Source: Tabrizicola_A sp965284335 (GTDB lineage Bacteria > Pseudomonadota > Alphaproteobacteria > Rhodobacterales > Rhodobacteraceae). From it: a stretch of DNA of 64,000 bases. Position 1 is the first letter of the stretch. The number at the start of each line of letters is the position of its first letter. The notes beneath the pieces are model-generated. The model searched no databases, was not told the DNA's origin, and saw nothing but the letters and a program-made list of their open reading frames with translations. This document shows positions 24,071 through 33,470 of the stretch, piece by piece. The stretch is from assembly GCF_965284335.1 (NCBI RefSeq), contig NZ_OZ260076.1; one strand, written 5' to 3'. The position numbers and the translations under genes were made by a program.

Positions 24071-24107
24071 AAATACTCCACGGGGGTGCGGGGGTGTGAA
24101 ACCCCCG
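24059..24107 (+). repeat. GAGTATTTC repeat, right member with CGGGGGTGCGGGGGTG tail
   Basis: TTGCCCTTCTAGAAATACTC, then CACGGGGGTGCGGGGGTGTG and a short hairpin. The tail is shared with the copies at 51245-51283 and 57751-57792. Confidence 0.75.
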
Positions 24108-24405
24108 CGTCGCGCCAGAAGATCGAGGATCGGGCGGCTTGTTTGCGGGGCGCTTCTGTGCCCGCGTGTCGGGTGTGGGCGCCGTCCCGGCCGGGATCAC
24201 GGCTTTTGCTTGGTGCCTTTGCCGATTGGTCGCGCAGGGGGGCTTGTGCCGCGCGGGCGTGGCTGGTGCTGTGTCATGCGACCAGCACTCTGGAGCCAGC
24301 TCCCTCGATCCAGATCTTGCACCTTTTCGGTGTTCTGTTCGGCTCTGCCTTGGCAACGGGGGGCGCTTGTCGCGCCCGCGCAGGGGACGGCGGTTTGCGC
24401 CTCGC

Positions 24406-25785
24406 TCAGCAGTTCGGGACGTTCACCGCAAGGCCGCCGAGCGAGGTTTCCTTGTATTTCTCGTGCATGTCATGCCCGGTCTGGCGCATGGTTTCGATAC
24501 AGGCATCGAGGCTGACCAGATGCACCCCGTCGCCGCGCAGGGCCAGTGAGGCGGCGGAGACCGCCTTGATCGCGCCAAGGCCGTTGCGTTCGATGCAGGG
24601 CACCTGCACCAGCCCTTTGACCGGGTCGCAGGTCATGCCGAGGTGATGTTCCAGCGCGATTTCGGCGGCATTTTCCACCTGCATTGGCGTGCCGCCCATC
24701 ACCGCGCAGAGGCCGGCGGCCGACATGGCGGCGGCGGAGCCCACCTCGGCCTGACAGCCACATTCCGCGCCTGAGATCGAGGCGTTGTGTTTGCACAGGC
24801 CCCCGACGGCGGCGGCGGTCAGCAAAAACTCTCCGACCCTGGAGACCGAGGCCCCTGGCACATGGTCCAGCCAATAGCGGATGGTGGCGGGCAGAACGCC
24901 CGCCGCGCCATTGGTCGGTGCCGTCACCACCTGGCCGCCGGCGGCGTTTTCCTCGTTCACCGCCATTGCGTAAAGGCTCATCCAGTCGTTGATCGTGTGG
25001 GGGGCTGTCATGTTCAGCCCGCGTTCGGCCATCAGCGCCTCATGGATGCCTTTGGCGCGGCGGCGCACGCTGAGCCCGCCGGGCAGGATGCCATCGGTGG
25101 TCATGCCGCGGGTGATGCAGTTATTCATCACCTCCCACAGCCGCGCGATGCCTTTGTCGATCTCGGCTTTTGTGCGGAATTTCAGCTCATTGGCCAGTTT
25201 CATCTGGGCAATGGAAAGCCCCGATTTCGCCGCCATATCCAGCATTTCGGCGGCTGTTTCAAAGGGATAAGGCACATCGGCGCGGGCTTTGGATTTTGCA
25301 CCACCCGCCTCGGCCATCTCAGAGGCGGTCAGCACAAAGCCGCCACCGATGGAGTAATAGGTTTCCTCCATGATCACATCGCCTTGGGCGTCGGTCGCCT
25401 TGAGGATCATGCCATTGGCATGGCCGGGCAGGGCGGGGCCATAGTCGAAGATCAGGTCTTTCTTCGGATCGAAGGCCAAGGGCGGCAGGCCCGGCGCCTC
25501 AATCTGATGGGTTTTTTCGATCAGTGCCAGCGCCGCTTCGGCCTTGGCGGCGTCGTAGGTGGCAGGTTCAAAGCCCGCAAGGCCAAGGATCGTGGCGCGG
25601 TCGGTGGCATGGCCCACCCCGGTGAAGGCCAATGACCCATGCAGCGAGGCGCGCAGGCCGTGGAACTGGAAGGGGCTTGCGCGCATTCGGTCCAAGAACC
25701 GGGCCGCTGCCACCATTGGCCCCATGGTATGCGAAGACGAGGGGCCAACGCCCACCTTGAACATGTCGAAGACGGAAAGAAACAT
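24406..25785 (-). CDS. sdaA: L-serine ammonia-lyase (L-serine dehydratase), iron-sulfur type
   Basis: Deaminates L-serine to pyruvate with a [4Fe-4S] cluster. The 459-aa single-chain form has the beta domain first (PSSSHTMGPM signature) and then the alpha domain. Cluster and catalytic residues are visible in CKHNASISGAECGCQAEVG. The C-terminal tail GLAVNVPNC, which in this family reaches the active site, is present. The gene stands alone, flanked by repeat-rich DNA downstream and a GST-like gene further upstream. Confidence 0.94.
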   Translation of the reverse strand: MFLSVFDMFKVGVGPSSSHTMGPMVAAARFLDRMRASPFQFHGLRASLHGSLAFTGVGHATDRATILGLAGFEPATYDAAKAEAALALIEKTHQIEAPGLPPLAFDPKKDLIFDYGPALPGHANGMILKATDAQGDVIMEETYYSIGGGFVLTASEMAEAGGAKSKARADVPYPFETAAEMLDMAAKSGLSIAQMKLANELKFRTKAEIDKGIARLWEVMNNCITRGMTTDGILPGGLSVRRRAKGIHEALMAERGLNMTAPHTINDWMSLYAMAVNEENAAGGQVVTAPTNGAAGVLPATIRYWLDHVPGASVSRVGEFLLTAAAVGGLCKHNASISGAECGCQAEVGSAAAMSAAGLCAVMGGTPMQVENAAEIALEHHLGMTCDPVKGLVQVPCIERNGLGAIKAVSAASLALRGDGVHLVSLDACIETMRQTGHDMHEKYKETSLGGLAVNVPNC

Positions 25786-25977
25786 GGGGATCTCTGTATC
25801 TGGGGCTGCGGGGGTTAGGGCTGGGGGGGGGTAGGGCTGGGGTTCGGTTTAATTCGGCGCGGGTGATTTTGCCACTCTGCACTCTGATATAGGGCGCGGG
25901 GCCGACTATGGCAGGCCCATCGCGCTTTGTGAGGCGAAAAGCGACATGATCCGAGCAGGGGCGGCGCGCGAGAAGTG

Positions 25978-26655
25978 TTAGCTGTTGGCGGTCTCGCAGG
26001 CTGGGTTGGAGAGGGCGGGGCCGGTCAGGCCCTCGATCTCAAGAATGCGGCGGATCGTGGGGCGCTCCTCATGGCCTTTGGCGATGGCGTGCAGGGCGGG
26101 GAAATCGGCGCTGGGGATGCTGTGGGCGGCATAGGCGGGAAAGGCCTTTATCCAGCGCAAGAGCATGACCAGATAAAGCGACAGGATCGAGGGTTGATCG
26201 GGGCTGAGCCACCAAGGCGCGCTTTGGGCGATGCGCTCTAGTTGAGCGAGTTGTTCGCGCAGCGCGCGGTGGGTGGCATCGGCCACCACCTCTTGCACCA
26301 TGGCACCTGCGGGGCGTTCGGGGTGCAAGAGCGTCATGGCGCTTGGATGCAGGCTGTTGGTCACAAAGATGAACCAGATCAGGAAGGGTGCGCGCTCGGC
26401 TGAGCCCTGTGCCGGGGCAAGGGCCAAGTGGCGCTCGCTGAGGTAGAGCAGGATGGCGGCGGTCTCGAAGATCGGGCCATCGGGGGTTTCCAGCACGGGC
26501 ACGCGGCCAAAGGGGTTCAGGGCGCGAAAGGCGGGTGTGGCAAGGTCACCGGCCTGAAAATCCAGCGCGTTGAAGCGGTAAGCGACGCCAAGTTCGGCCA
26601 AGGCCATATGGATGACCTGCGAGCCCCAATCGTGAATTCCGTGCAGAATATACAT
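25978..26655 (-). CDS. Glutathione S-transferase family protein
   Basis: A 225-aa GST-like protein. It has an N-terminal thioredoxin-like domain (MYILHGIHDWGSQVIHMALA; NPFGRVPVLETPDG; the ETAAILLYL glutathione-binding Glu-Thr-Ala pattern) and a helical C-terminal domain. The start at 26655 has an AGGAAAGGGG ribosome binding site, and the longer open frame does not match the family. It is divergent from rpiA. The substrate is unknown. Confidence 0.83.
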   Translation of the reverse strand: MYILHGIHDWGSQVIHMALAELGVAYRFNALDFQAGDLATPAFRALNPFGRVPVLETPDGPIFETAAILLYLSERHLALAPAQGSAERAPFLIWFIFVTNSLHPSAMTLLHPERPAGAMVQEVVADATHRALREQLAQLERIAQSAPWWLSPDQPSILSLYLVMLLRWIKAFPAYAAHSIPSADFPALHAIAKGHEERPTIRRILEIEGLTGPALSNPACETANS

Positions 26656-26858
26656 ATGCGCCCCTTTCCTGCCCGCCCATCTCGCGCTGCGCTGCCATGC
26701 TGGCGCTTTATGTGCCAATATCTTGTCAGATCGCGACACAGGTTGCACGGATCGGGGCAGGTGAGGGGGGTGCCGAAGGGGAAAGAGGCGCAGAAACCCC
26801 CTCGCCCCCTATGGCAGAAGTCCCTATAACCGGGCCAGCCTGTTTAAAGGAATCTGCC

Positions 26859-27647
26859 ATGCCCGCCGATCTTTCGCCCATCGACAAGGCCAAATTTGTC
26901 GCCGCCAAGCGCGCGGTGGAATTTGTGGAAAACGGCATGAAGCTGGGGCTTGGCACGGGGTCAACTGCGGCTTGGATGGTGCGCTGTCTGGCCGAACGCA
27001 TCCGCGAGGAGGGTTTGCGCGTGGTTGGGGTGCCGACCTCGACCCGCACGGCCGAATTGGCGCGGCAATTGGGCGTGCCGGTCACCAGTTTGGATGATGC
27101 AAAATGGCTGGATCTGACGATTGACGGGGCTGATGAGTTTGACCCCAATCTCGCGCTGATCAAGGGCGGCGGGGCGGCGCTTTTGCAAGAAAAGATCGTG
27201 GCCACCGCCTCGGATCAGATGATCGTCATCACCGATGCCGCCAAGGAAGTGACGCAGCTTGGCGCGTTTCCCTTGCCGGTTGAGGTTATCCCCTTTGGCT
27301 GGCAAACCACCAAGGCGCTGATCGAAGAGATGCTGGTATCGATGGAGGTGCTGGACCGGGTGGTCAGCCTGCGGATGAACGGCGACACGCCGTTGTTGAC
27401 CGATGAAGCGAATTACATCGTCGATCTGCATCTCAAGCGCATCGGCAATCCGCGCCAGTTGTCGCTGGTCTTGAACCAGATCCCCGGCGTGGTGGAAAAT
27501 GGGCTGTTCATTGATATTTGCGACATCGTGATCATCGGCCATGGTGATGGGCGCGTGCAGGTGCGTGACATCAACAATGGCACGCAAAGCGATGATCGCG
27601 TGCACTTTGCGCCCAGCGACAATATCTTTGCCGATCTGGGCGATTGA
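26859..27647 (+). CDS. rpiA: Ribose-5-phosphate isomerase A
   Basis: Interconverts ribose 5-phosphate and ribulose 5-phosphate in the pentose phosphate pathway. The 262-aa protein contains GLGTGSTAAWMV (phosphate binding), TIDGADEFD (catalytic Asp/Glu) and IKGGGAALLQEK. The start at 26859, with AAAGGA upstream, gives the family N-terminus. It lies 108 bp before gor; together they serve NADPH-linked redox metabolism. Confidence 0.96.
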   Translation: MPADLSPIDKAKFVAAKRAVEFVENGMKLGLGTGSTAAWMVRCLAERIREEGLRVVGVPTSTRTAELARQLGVPVTSLDDAKWLDLTIDGADEFDPNLALIKGGGAALLQEKIVATASDQMIVITDAAKEVTQLGAFPLPVEVIPFGWQTTKALIEEMLVSMEVLDRVVSLRMNGDTPLLTDEANYIVDLHLKRIGNPRQLSLVLNQIPGVVENGLFIDICDIVIIGHGDGRVQVRDINNGTQSDDRVHFAPSDNIFADLGD

Positions 27648-27755
27648 GGCCATCTGCAAAGACATACCCCAAGGCGAACCGTTGCAGTTTTTGCGAAAAC
27701 TCCAATGTTTTGGCTGTGACACCCCCATCTTTCTGGCAAGCACAAGGCACGAGAT

Positions 27756-29117
27756 ATGACTGAGTTTGACTATGATCTTTTCGTCATCGGAGGCGGCTCG
27801 GGTGGGGTGCGCGCGGCGCGGATTGCGGCGGCCGAGGGGGGCGCACGGGTTGGCTTGGCCGAGGAATCGCGGATGGGTGGCACCTGTGTGATCCGCGGCT
27901 GTGTGCCGAAAAAGCTAATGGTTTATGCCAGCGAATTTCCCGGTGCCATGGAAGATGCCCGCGCCTATGGCTGGGATGTGCAGAACTATGGGTTTGACTG
28001 GTCGAAGTTCCGAGCGGCGCTTGAGGTCGAACTGAACCGGCTGGAAAACGCCTATCGCTCAACGCTGAAAAATGCCGGGGTAACGGTGCATGATGCCCGT
28101 GCGGTGGTGGTGGATCCCCATACTGTGGAATTGGCGGATGGGTCGCGGTTTTCGGCCAAGCATATCCTGATTGCCACCGGCGGCTGGCCTTTCGTGCCCG
28201 ATGTGCCGGGGGCTGAACTGGTGGTCACCTCAAACGAGATGTTCCATCTGCAAAGCCTGCCCAAGCGGGCCTTGGTGGTGGGCGGCGGTTATATCGCGTC
28301 GGAATTTGCCTGTATCCTCAACGGCCTTGGCGTGCAGACCACGCAGTTTTACCGCGGCGCGCAGATCTTGCGCGGTTTTGACGATGAGGCGCGCGGCCAT
28401 GTTGCCAATGCCATGCAGGCCGCAGGGATCGCCATTCATTGCGGCACCGATGTGATGCGGCTGGAAAAGACGGCGGGCGGTATTCGGGCGGTGGCCACAG
28501 ATGGATCAGAGGCCGAGTTTGATCTGGTGCTTTATGCCACGGGCCGCAAACCCAACAGCGCGGGGCTGGGGCTTGAGGCTTTGGGCGTGGAGTTTGGCCG
28601 CAATGGCGAGATCAAGGTGAATGACTGGTCGCAAACCGCTGTGCCCTCGATCTATGCGGTGGGCGATGTGACCGACCGGGTCAATCTGACGCCTGTGGCC
28701 ATTCGCGAGGGCCATGCCTTTGCCGATACGGTGTTTCGTGGCGTGCCCACCCGGTTTGAGCATAAAAACATCGCCAGCGCCGTCTTTACCCAGCCCGAGA
28801 TGGGCACCATCGGCCTGAGCGAGGAAGATGCGCGCAAGGATGGGCCGATTGAGGTCTATGTCGCGGCCTTTCGACCCATGAAAACGCTGTTTGCCGGCCG
28901 TCAGGACCGGGTTTTGATGAAGCTTTTGGTCAGTGTCGAGACGCGGCGCGTCTTGGGCTGTCATATCGTGGGCGAGGGGGCGGGAGAGATGATCCAGCTG
29001 GCCGCGATTGCCATTGGCATGGGGGCCACCAAAGAGGATTTTGACCGCACCGTTGCCGTCCATCCGACCATGGCCGAAGAGCTGGTGACCATGCGAAAGC
29101 CGACGCGGATCGTCTGA
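27756..29117 (+). CDS. gor: Glutathione-disulfide reductase
   Basis: NADPH-dependent flavoenzyme that reduces oxidised glutathione. The 453-aa protein has the FAD motif GGGSGG near the N-terminus, the redox disulfide in GGTCVIRGCVPKK, the NADPH fold VGGGYIASEFA, the second FAD motif YAVGDVTDR and the interface His-Glu in AVHPTMAEELV. The ATG at 27756 follows CACAAGGCACGAG. Confidence 0.95.
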   Translation: MTEFDYDLFVIGGGSGGVRAARIAAAEGGARVGLAEESRMGGTCVIRGCVPKKLMVYASEFPGAMEDARAYGWDVQNYGFDWSKFRAALEVELNRLENAYRSTLKNAGVTVHDARAVVVDPHTVELADGSRFSAKHILIATGGWPFVPDVPGAELVVTSNEMFHLQSLPKRALVVGGGYIASEFACILNGLGVQTTQFYRGAQILRGFDDEARGHVANAMQAAGIAIHCGTDVMRLEKTAGGIRAVATDGSEAEFDLVLYATGRKPNSAGLGLEALGVEFGRNGEIKVNDWSQTAVPSIYAVGDVTDRVNLTPVAIREGHAFADTVFRGVPTRFEHKNIASAVFTQPEMGTIGLSEEDARKDGPIEVYVAAFRPMKTLFAGRQDRVLMKLLVSVETRRVLGCHIVGEGAGEMIQLAAIAIGMGATKEDFDRTVAVHPTMAEELVTMRKPTRIV

Positions 29118-29207
29118 CCGCGGCAAACTGCGCCAATTCGCGGCTTGATTTCTGCCCCCATCCGCCCCAAGTCAGGGAGAGCAGAAATACAAGTGAGGTT
29201 TTTCCGA

Positions 29208-30395
29208 ATGGCGGGAAGCGGTGGTCCCTGGGGCGGCGGTGGCGGCAATCAGGATGATGATGGGCGCGAGGGCCGGGATGAGGGCCGCAAGGGTGGTCCG
29301 CGTCGTCCGGGTGAGGGCCCGCAGATCCCCGAGATCGATGAGCTGATGCGCAAGGGCCAAGAGCAGCTGCGCGTCTTGATGGGCGGCGGCGGTCGGCGGC
29401 CTTCGGGTGGCGCGGGCGGCGGTGGCGCGGGCGAGGGGCCGAACCTGTTTTCCAAACAGGGGTTTGTGCTGGGTGCCTTTGCGGCTTTGGCGCTGTGGGG
29501 CTATGCCTCGTTCTACACGGTCAAGCCGGAAGAACAGTCGGTTGAGCTTTTCTTGGGTGAGTTCAGTGCTATCGGCAATCCGGGTTTGAACTTTGCGCCT
29601 TGGCCTGTGGTGACGGCTGAAATCGTTCAGGTCACCGGCGAACGCACGACCGAGGTTGGCTCGGGTGCGGCGGGGGCGATGGACACGGGCCTCATGCTGA
29701 CGCGCGATCAAAACATCGTGGATATGGAGTTTCAGGTTGTCTGGAACATTGAGGACGCCTCGAAATATCTGTTCAATCTGGCCGATCCGAATGACACGAT
29801 CCGCGCCGTTTCGGAAAGTGCGATGCGCGACATCATTGCGCGCAGCGAATTGGCGCCGGTTTTGAACCGGGATCGGGGCCGGATTGCCTCGGACCTGTTG
29901 GCGGCCGTTCAGGGCACGCTCGATTCTTATGATGCGGGCATCAATGTGGTGCGGGTGAACTTGGCCAAGGCCGATCCGCCGCGTGAGGTGATTGACGCCT
30001 TCCGCGAGGTGCAGGCTGCACAGCAAGAACGCGACCGTTTGGAAAAAGAAGCCGACGCCTATGCCAACCGCGTCACCGCAGGCGCGCGCGGTCAGGCGGC
30101 GCAGCTGTTGGAAGAGGCCGAAGCTTACCGCGCTCAGGTTGTGAACAATGCCCAAGGTGAGGCGAGCCGCTTTTTGGCGGTTTACTCGGAATATGTGAAG
30201 GCGCCGGAGGTCACCCGCAAGCGGATGTATCTGGAAACCATGGAGCGGGTCTTGGGTGGCATGAACAAGGTCATTCTGGACGGTGTTTCTGGTGGTGAGG
30301 CGGGCCAAGGCGTTGTGCCCTTCCTGCCGTTGAATGAACTGGGTCGTATGAATTCCGGCAATATCGGTGCGGCCGCTGTCGAGGGGACCAACTGA
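29208..30395 (+). CDS. hflK: FtsH protease modulator HflK
   Basis: SPFH/band-7 membrane protein that forms a cage with HflC around FtsH. The 395-aa protein has a Gly/Asp/Arg-rich cytosolic N-terminus (GGGGGNQDDDGREGRDEG), one membrane span (about residues 85-103), a band-7 domain and a long coiled coil with EAEAYRAQVVNNAQGEASRF. The start at 29208 has GAGG upstream. The stop overlaps the hflC ATG by 1 bp. Confidence 0.95.
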   Translation: MAGSGGPWGGGGGNQDDDGREGRDEGRKGGPRRPGEGPQIPEIDELMRKGQEQLRVLMGGGGRRPSGGAGGGGAGEGPNLFSKQGFVLGAFAALALWGYASFYTVKPEEQSVELFLGEFSAIGNPGLNFAPWPVVTAEIVQVTGERTTEVGSGAAGAMDTGLMLTRDQNIVDMEFQVVWNIEDASKYLFNLADPNDTIRAVSESAMRDIIARSELAPVLNRDRGRIASDLLAAVQGTLDSYDAGINVVRVNLAKADPPREVIDAFREVQAAQQERDRLEKEADAYANRVTAGARGQAAQLLEEAEAYRAQVVNNAQGEASRFLAVYSEYVKAPEVTRKRMYLETMERVLGGMNKVILDGVSGGEAGQGVVPFLPLNELGRMNSGNIGAAAVEGTN

Positions 30396-31300
30396 TGCGT
30401 TCTGCAATCATTCTTCCCGTCATTTTCGCGCTGGGCGCGGTGGCTGTGTCGTCGGTGTTCATCGTGGATGAACGCAAGCAGGCGCTGGTTTTGCAATTCG
30501 GTCAGGTCAAGCAAGAGGTCAAGGAACCGGGCTTGGGCTTTAAGGTGCCGTTCATTCAGGATGTGGTTTACTATGAAGACCGTATCTTGGGCCTTCCGAC
30601 CCAGCCCATCGAAGTGACCCCCGCCGATGACCGCCGTTTGGTGGTGGATGCCTTTGCGCGTTGGCGGATTGTCAATCTGGTGCAGTTCCGTCAGGCGGTT
30701 GGCGCAGGCGGCGAGGACACCGCGCGGCAGCGGTTGGACCGGATCATCAATGCCGCCATCCGTGAGGTGATGGGGGGCGTGCCGTCAACCGCGGTGCTGT
30801 CTGAGGACCGCACCGCGCTGATGAACCGCATCCGCGATCTGGCGCGGCGCGAATCCGGCAGTCTGGGGGTTGAGGTGATTGACGTGCGTCTGACGCGCAC
30901 CGATTTGCCTGAGCAGAACCTTGAGGCCACCTTTGCCCGGATGCGCGCTGAACGTCAGCGCGAGGCCGCCGATGAAATCGCCCGTGGTAACGAGGCCGCG
31001 CAGCGGGTTCGCGCCTCGGCCGACCGTGAGGTGGTGGAGGTGACCTCTGAGGCGCGCAAAAACGCCGAAATCACCCGAGGTGAGGCCGACGCCGAGCGCA
31101 ACGCGATTTACGCCGAAGCTTTTGGTCAAGACCCGGAATTCTTTGCCTTCAGCCGTTCGCTGACCTCTTATGAGCGGTCGTTGCAGGGGGCCAATTCCTC
31201 GATCGTGATGGCGCCGGATTCAGAGTTCTTCAACTATTTGAACAGTGTTCAGGCACCCGGTGCAGGGGCTGAGACTGTGGCACCCGTGCCGGGGCAATGA
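30395..31300 (+). CDS. hflC: FtsH protease modulator HflC
   Basis: Partner of HflK, 301 aa. It has an N-terminal signal anchor (ILPVIFALGAVAVSSVFIV), the SPFH core starting at DERKQALVLQFGQ, and a C-terminal coiled coil leading to the family segment DPEFFAFSRSLTSYERSL. Translation is coupled to hflK (TGATG overlap) and to the DUF2065 gene (ATGA overlap). Confidence 0.95.
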   Translation: MRSAIILPVIFALGAVAVSSVFIVDERKQALVLQFGQVKQEVKEPGLGFKVPFIQDVVYYEDRILGLPTQPIEVTPADDRRLVVDAFARWRIVNLVQFRQAVGAGGEDTARQRLDRIINAAIREVMGGVPSTAVLSEDRTALMNRIRDLARRESGSLGVEVIDVRLTRTDLPEQNLEATFARMRAERQREAADEIARGNEAAQRVRASADREVVEVTSEARKNAEITRGEADAERNAIYAEAFGQDPEFFAFSRSLTSYERSLQGANSSIVMAPDSEFFNYLNSVQAPGAGAETVAPVPGQ

Positions 31301-31491
31301 GCGTTTTCGTCATGGCCCTTGGCCTTGTCTTCGTGATCGAGGGGCTGGTGCTTGCACTGGCCCCTTCGCGTCTGGAGCAGATCGTTGAGATGCTGGCCGC
31401 CCTGAGCCGCGATCAGCGCCGCGCCCTTGGGCTGTTGGCGGTGGCCTTGGGCGTCGGCTTGGTTCTGCTGGCGCGATTTTTTGGCGCTTGA
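31297..31491 (+). CDS. DUF2065 small membrane protein
   Basis: A 64-aa protein with two predicted helices that fill most of the chain (MALGLVFVIEGLVLALAPSR, and the C-terminal LLAVALGVGLVLLARFFG). This is the length and pattern of DUF2065. It starts in a 4-bp overlap with the hflC stop, the usual place for this family. It may be an accessory to the HflKC complex, which is inference from gene order. Confidence 0.88.
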   Translation: MSVFVMALGLVFVIEGLVLALAPSRLEQIVEMLAALSRDQRRALGLLAVALGVGLVLLARFFGA

Positions 31492-31649
31492 AGCGCCTGC
31501 GCGGCAGTGACATCTTTTTCACAAGGCGTTGAGCCATGTGCTTCGGCATTGCATTGTGCGCATAGCTCACTACCTCTTTTTTCGGTGCGGCCAAGTTTTG
31601 GTGCGCATGATGCGTTGTGCATGATCTTGCCTGATAAGGAGTGCGTTCC

Positions 31650-33119
31650 GTGCCTGATCTTTTCCCGTCCTTGCGTTTTGCCCGTCCGCAGCCTTTGCGG
31701 CTTGTCGCGGCGCTGGGCCTTGGCCTGACGCTGGCGCTGTCGCCCATGGCACCCGCCTTTGCGCGCGGGGCACCTGAAAGCTTTGCCGATCTGGCCGCCG
31801 CGGTCAGCCCATCGGTTGTGAACATCACTACATCGGCGGTGGTCGCAGCCCCCACGGGGCGCGGGCCGATGGTGCCGGAGGGCTCTCCGTTTGAGGATTT
31901 CTTTCGTGATTTCATGATGCCAGAGGGCGAGGGTGGCCAAGAACAGCAGCGCCAGCGTCAGCAAGCGCTGGGGTCGGGGTTTGTGATCTCAGCCGATGGC
32001 TATATCGTGACCAACAACCATGTGATCGAAGGTGCTGACGAGATCGAGATCGAGTTTTTCGACAAAAAGCGGCTGAAGGCCACCTTGGTGGGGCGTGATC
32101 CCAAGACCGATATTGCGCTTTTGAAGGTGGAGAACGGCGGCGATCTGCCCTTTGTCAATTTTGGCGACAGCGATGCGATGCGGGTCGGCGATTGGGTGAT
32201 GGCCATGGGCAACCCCTTGGGGCAGGGCTTTTCGGTGTCGGCCGGGATCGTCTCGGCGCGCGGGCGTGAATTGTCGGGCAGCTATGATGATTTCCTGCAA
32301 ACCGATGCGGCGATCAACAAGGGCAACTCGGGGGGGCCTTTGTTCAATATGGACGGCGAGGTGGTGGGGGTGAACACCGCCATTTTGTCGCCCACCGGCG
32401 GCTCGATCGGGATCGGGTTTTCGATGGCGTCGAATGTGGTGACCAAGGTGGTTGCGCAGTTGCAAGAGTTTGGTGAAACCCGGCGCGGCTGGCTGGGTGT
32501 GCGCATTCAGGATGTGACGCCGGATGTGGCCGAGGCGATGAACCTTGCCGTGGCGCAAGGCGCGCTGATCACCGATGTGCCGGAGGGGCCGGCCAAGGAT
32601 GCCGGGCTTTTGGCGGGCGATGTGATCACCACCTTTAACGGCAAGCCGATTGCCGATGTGCGCGATCTGACGCGCACCGTGGCCGACAGCCCGATTGGCG
32701 AGGCCGTGCCGGTGGTGGTGCAGCGCGAAGGCGATGAGATGACCATCGACGTGACCTTGGGCCGTCGGGAACTGGCCGAGGGCGAGGCGGAGGCCGAGGC
32801 AGGCGATGCCGCGCCTGCGGTGCCGTCCGAGGTGCTGGGCATGACGTTGAAACCTTTGGATGGGCCGACCGCCGAGGAATTGGGCTTGCCCGTGGGCAGC
32901 GAGGGGTTGGCGGTGGTCAGTGTCGATCCGGCCTCGGAGGCGGCGGCCAAGGGCCTGTCGCGTGGCGATATCATCGTGGAGGCGGGGCAGCGCGCGGTTG
33001 TGACGCTGAAAGACCTGAGTGATCGGATCGAAGAAGCCAAGGCGGGCGGGCGCAAGTCGCTGTTGCTGTTGGTGCGCCGGGGCGGCGATCCGCGCTTTGT
33101 GGCGCTGTCGATCGAATAG
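31650..33119 (+). CDS. degP: DegP/HtrA-family periplasmic serine protease
   Basis: Do-family protease/chaperone, 489 aa. It has a signal peptide (to about residue 39, PAFARG), a trypsin-like domain with the triad His124 (TNNHVIEG), Asp154 (PKTDIALLK) and Ser227 (GNSGGP), then two PDZ domains. The start is GTG at 31650, placed 8 nt after AAGGAG; an in-frame GTG nine bases earlier overlaps that ribosome binding site and is unlikely. The linker between the PDZ domains is Glu/Ala-rich (GEAEAEAGDAAPA). It follows the hflKC operon by 158 bp. Confidence 0.93.
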   Translation: MPDLFPSLRFARPQPLRLVAALGLGLTLALSPMAPAFARGAPESFADLAAAVSPSVVNITTSAVVAAPTGRGPMVPEGSPFEDFFRDFMMPEGEGGQEQQRQRQQALGSGFVISADGYIVTNNHVIEGADEIEIEFFDKKRLKATLVGRDPKTDIALLKVENGGDLPFVNFGDSDAMRVGDWVMAMGNPLGQGFSVSAGIVSARGRELSGSYDDFLQTDAAINKGNSGGPLFNMDGEVVGVNTAILSPTGGSIGIGFSMASNVVTKVVAQLQEFGETRRGWLGVRIQDVTPDVAEAMNLAVAQGALITDVPEGPAKDAGLLAGDVITTFNGKPIADVRDLTRTVADSPIGEAVPVVVQREGDEMTIDVTLGRRELAEGEAEAEAGDAAPAVPSEVLGMTLKPLDGPTAEELGLPVGSEGLAVVSVDPASEAAAKGLSRGDIIVEAGQRAVVTLKDLSDRIEEAKAGGRKSLLLLVRRGGDPRFVALSIE

Positions 33120-33470
33120 GTCTGAGGCGTTTGCCGAATGGGGGGCGGTGGGGAAACCTGCCGCCCTTTTGGCTATCGTGGCTTTGTGCGGCCGCCCCCC
33201 CACCCCCAGCCCCTCCCCACGGGGGGGAGGGGAGGTGTCGGGTTCTGGCGCGTTCGGTCTTGTGGCCCCCCCCCACCCCCGGCCCCTCCCCACGGGGGGG
33301 AGGGGAGGTGCTGGGTTCTGGGGCGTTCCGTCTTGTGGCCTCCCACCCCCAGCCCTTCCCCACGTGGCGGGGAGGGGAGGTGGTTACTTCTGAAACGGAT
33401 TGGCCTTTCGCGACCATTGGACAGTGGTCAGACCCGCGACCTTGCGCCATGATGGAACCAAGGAGGCCCC
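33120..33470. other. 351-bp intergenic region filled by tandem GC-rich repeats
   Basis: It is mostly occupied by three tandem hairpin units at 33189-33383. I see no gene. The stretch from 33384 to 33470 is the likely leader and promoter area of the xdhC operon, but no clear promoter boxes are visible. Confidence 0.6.
33189..33383. repeat. Three tandem ~72-bp GC-rich hairpin repeats
   Basis: Each unit has a C-rich arm with CACCCCCAGCCCCTCCCCAC, a G-rich arm GGGGGGGAGGGGAGGTG, and a linker resembling TCGGGTTCTGGCGCGTTCGG. Unit starts at about 33201, 33274 and 33344 give spacings of 73 and 70 bp. The same C-rich/G-rich core recurs at 43509-43555. Confidence 0.8.

Larger units (their letters stand above)
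23728..24405. other. 678-bp repeat-rich intergenic region
   Basis: It contains a hairpin GCGCGGGG / CCCCGCGC (23795-23817), a GGTTTTTTG tract at about 23836-23844, paired GAGTATTTC repeats (23869-23904 and 24059-24107) and a possible 34-aa ORF between them. In 24108-24405 I see no gene or structure that I can support. Confidence 0.6.

Noticed and set aside
24086..24646. Open frame on the plus strand running into sdaA
   Set aside because: It overlaps the conserved 3' end of sdaA and its own translation matches no family.
33189..33383. CRISPR array
   Set aside because: Three ~72-bp tandem units with self-complementary arms and no unique spacers of CRISPR size; no cas genes anywhere in the window.
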